A stretch of 6,116 nt of DNA, from the NCBI GenBank assembly GCA_022510885.1, contig JAFLSP010000106.1, forward strand, positions 1 to 6,116, in the 5' to 3' direction. The position numbers and the translations under genes were made by a program. The stretch's first letter is position 1. Every line of letters begins with the position of its first letter. This document shows positions 4,993 through 6,116 of the stretch, in pieces. The stretch is from Treponema sp. Lineage in GTDB: Bacteria; Spirochaetota; Spirochaetia; Treponematales; Treponemataceae. The notes below the pieces were generated by a model. The model saw only the letters and a program-made list of their open reading frames with translations. It was not told the origin of the DNA and did no database searches.

Positions 4993-6116
4993 ATGAGCCA
5001 GAGCAACGCGACCGAAAACCAGACGCACATGGCAGAGAGCAAAGCCTTCCTGACCACGCAAATCATCACCTACCTCGGGAACAAGCGCGCCCTGCTCGGG
5101 AACATAGAGCGCGAGGTTGAGGCGATACACCGGGAACTCGGAAAAGAAAAACTCGTCTGCGCCGACCTCTTCTCCGGCTCGGGCATCGTCGCGCGCATGA
5201 TGAAGCGGCACGCCTCGCTCCTCATCGCGAACGATTTGGAGACCTATTCCCGCGTCATCAACAGCTGCTACCTTGCGAACAAAGCGGACTATCCCGCGGA
5301 CACCTGCGCGAGCCTCCGTGCCGAAATCGAGCGGCAGTGCGCGGAACGCAAGCGGAGCGGCATCATCACCGCGCACTACGCCCCCGCGGACGACGGGAAC
5401 ATCCGGCCGGGCGAGCGCGCATTCTACACGCACGAGAACGCCCTGCGCATCGACACCTACCGGACGCTCATTGACGAAATCGTGACGGACGAGCGGCTAA
5501 AAAGATTCTTCCTCGCCCCGCTCATAACGGAAGCGTCAGTCCACGTGAACACGAGCGGAGTCTTCAAGGGCTTCTACAAGGACAAGCGCACCGGCATCGG
5601 CTGCTTCGGCGCGGCGGGAAAGAACGCGCTCACGCGGATATGCGGGAACATCACGCTGAAAGAGCCGGTGCTCAGCAACTTCAGCGCGCGGCTTGCGCTG
5701 CACCAGGAGGACGCGGTCGCGCTCGCCACGGAACTGCGCGGCATCGACGTCGCCTACATCGACCCGCCCTACAACCAGCACCCCTACGGCTCAAACTACT
5801 TCATGCTCAACCTGATTCTGAAAAACCGGCTTGACGTCGCGGTCAGCCCGGTCAGCGGCATCACGCAGGACTGGAACCGCTCCGCCTTCAACAGCCCCCG
5901 CACCGCCCTCTCCGCGCTGGAAGAAATCATCGCCTCGCTCGACACCGCATACGCGCTCGTCTCCTACAACTCCGAAGGCTTCATCGCGTTTGCGGACATG
6001 GTCGCCATGCTCAGGAAGTACGGCACCGTCAGGGCGGCGGAAATCCCCTACACCGCATTCCGCGGCAGCCGCAACCTGGGGGAACGCCCCCTGCACGTCT
6101 CGGAGTACCTTTTTGT
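4993..6116 (+). CDS. D12-class adenine-specific DNA methyltransferase (3' end cut by window)
   Basis: An open frame of 374 codons without a stop, continuing past the window edge. It encodes an N6-adenine DNA methyltransferase of the D12 (Dam-like, alpha) class, transferring a methyl group from S-adenosylmethionine. Motifs appear in alpha-class order: YLGNK at 27-31 (motif X region), DLFSGSG at 58-64 (motif I, cofactor binding), ANDLE at 79-83 (motif II), a long middle section (about 115-245) that should hold the target-recognition region, DPPY at 257-260 (motif IV, catalytic) followed by NQHPYGSNYF, and SYNSEGF at 324-330. The last visible residues, RGSRNLGERPLHVSEYLF, resemble the usual C-terminal end of this class, so only a few residues are probably missing. 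The start at 4993 fits the promoter, but no Shine-Dalgarno sequence precedes it; Met13 (5029) is an alternative. The target sequence cannot be read from the protein. It may be a solitary methylase or part of a restriction-modification pair whose nuclease gene lies downstream. Confidence 0.93.
   Translation, partial: MSQSNATENQTHMAESKAFLTTQIITYLGNKRALLGNIEREVEAIHRELGKEKLVCADLFSGSGIVARMMKRHASLLIANDLETYSRVINSCYLANKADYPADTCASLRAEIERQCAERKRSGIITAHYAPADDGNIRPGERAFYTHENALRIDTYRTLIDEIVTDERLKRFFLAPLITEASVHVNTSGVFKGFYKDKRTGIGCFGAAGKNALTRICGNITLKEPVLSNFSARLALHQEDAVALATELRGIDVAYIDPPYNQHPYGSNYFMLNLILKNRLDVAVSPVSGITQDWNRSAFNSPRTALSALEEIIASLDTAYALVSYNSEGFIAFADMVAMLRKYGTVRAAEIPYTAFRGSRNLGERPLHVSEYLF

Noticed and set aside
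4954..5433. Minus-strand frame of 159 codons opposite the methyltransferase
   Set aside because: It is antisense to clear methyltransferase motifs and crosses the plus-strand promoter; no recognisable domain.

Overview
The window is GC-rich bacterial DNA with three complete genes on the minus strand, a short leader peptide gene, and one gene on the plus strand that runs off the right edge. The organism is most likely a Gram-negative bacterium: both M16 peptidase subunits carry export signals, and one has a lipobox of the relaxed kind (A-V-S-C) often seen in spirochaetes. A spirochaete or another gut-type anaerobe is possible, but nothing here fixes the taxon.

Layout from right to left on the minus strand. 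A good promoter (TTGACT, 17 bp, CATACT) near 4881-4909 drives a leader RNA. This leader encodes a 20-residue peptide with four consecutive leucine codons (CTG CTA CTA CTT) and ends in a 12-bp hairpin plus U-tract just ahead of leuA. That is the architecture of leucine-controlled transcription attenuation. leuA (3052-4740) follows with a clear Shine-Dalgarno sequence and encodes a full-length 2-isopropylmalate synthase. About 150 bases beyond its stop codon lies a strong intrinsic terminator (2870-2904).

Immediately after that terminator, an extended -10 box (TGCTATAAT) sits only 7 bases before the ATG of a two-gene M16 metallopeptidase operon. The first gene encodes an exported subunit with the zinc motif HLYEH. 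The second starts 2 bases after the first one's stop codon and encodes a lipoprotein paralogue that has lost the zinc motif but keeps the Arg/Tyr pair of the C-terminal M16 domain. Together they look like a split-active-site heterodimer anchored to a membrane.

On the plus strand, divergent from leuA, a promoter (TTGGAC, 17 bp, TATACT) precedes a D12-class (alpha-type) adenine-specific DNA methyltransferase of at least 374 residues, cut by the window end. Any restriction partner would lie outside the window.

The most interesting observations are the previously unannotated leucine attenuator and the fact that both minus-strand promoters place the predicted transcription start at or within a base of an ATG. 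This suggests leaderless mRNAs for promoter-proximal reading frames, while leuA and the second M16 gene, which lie downstream within their transcripts, have Shine-Dalgarno sequences.
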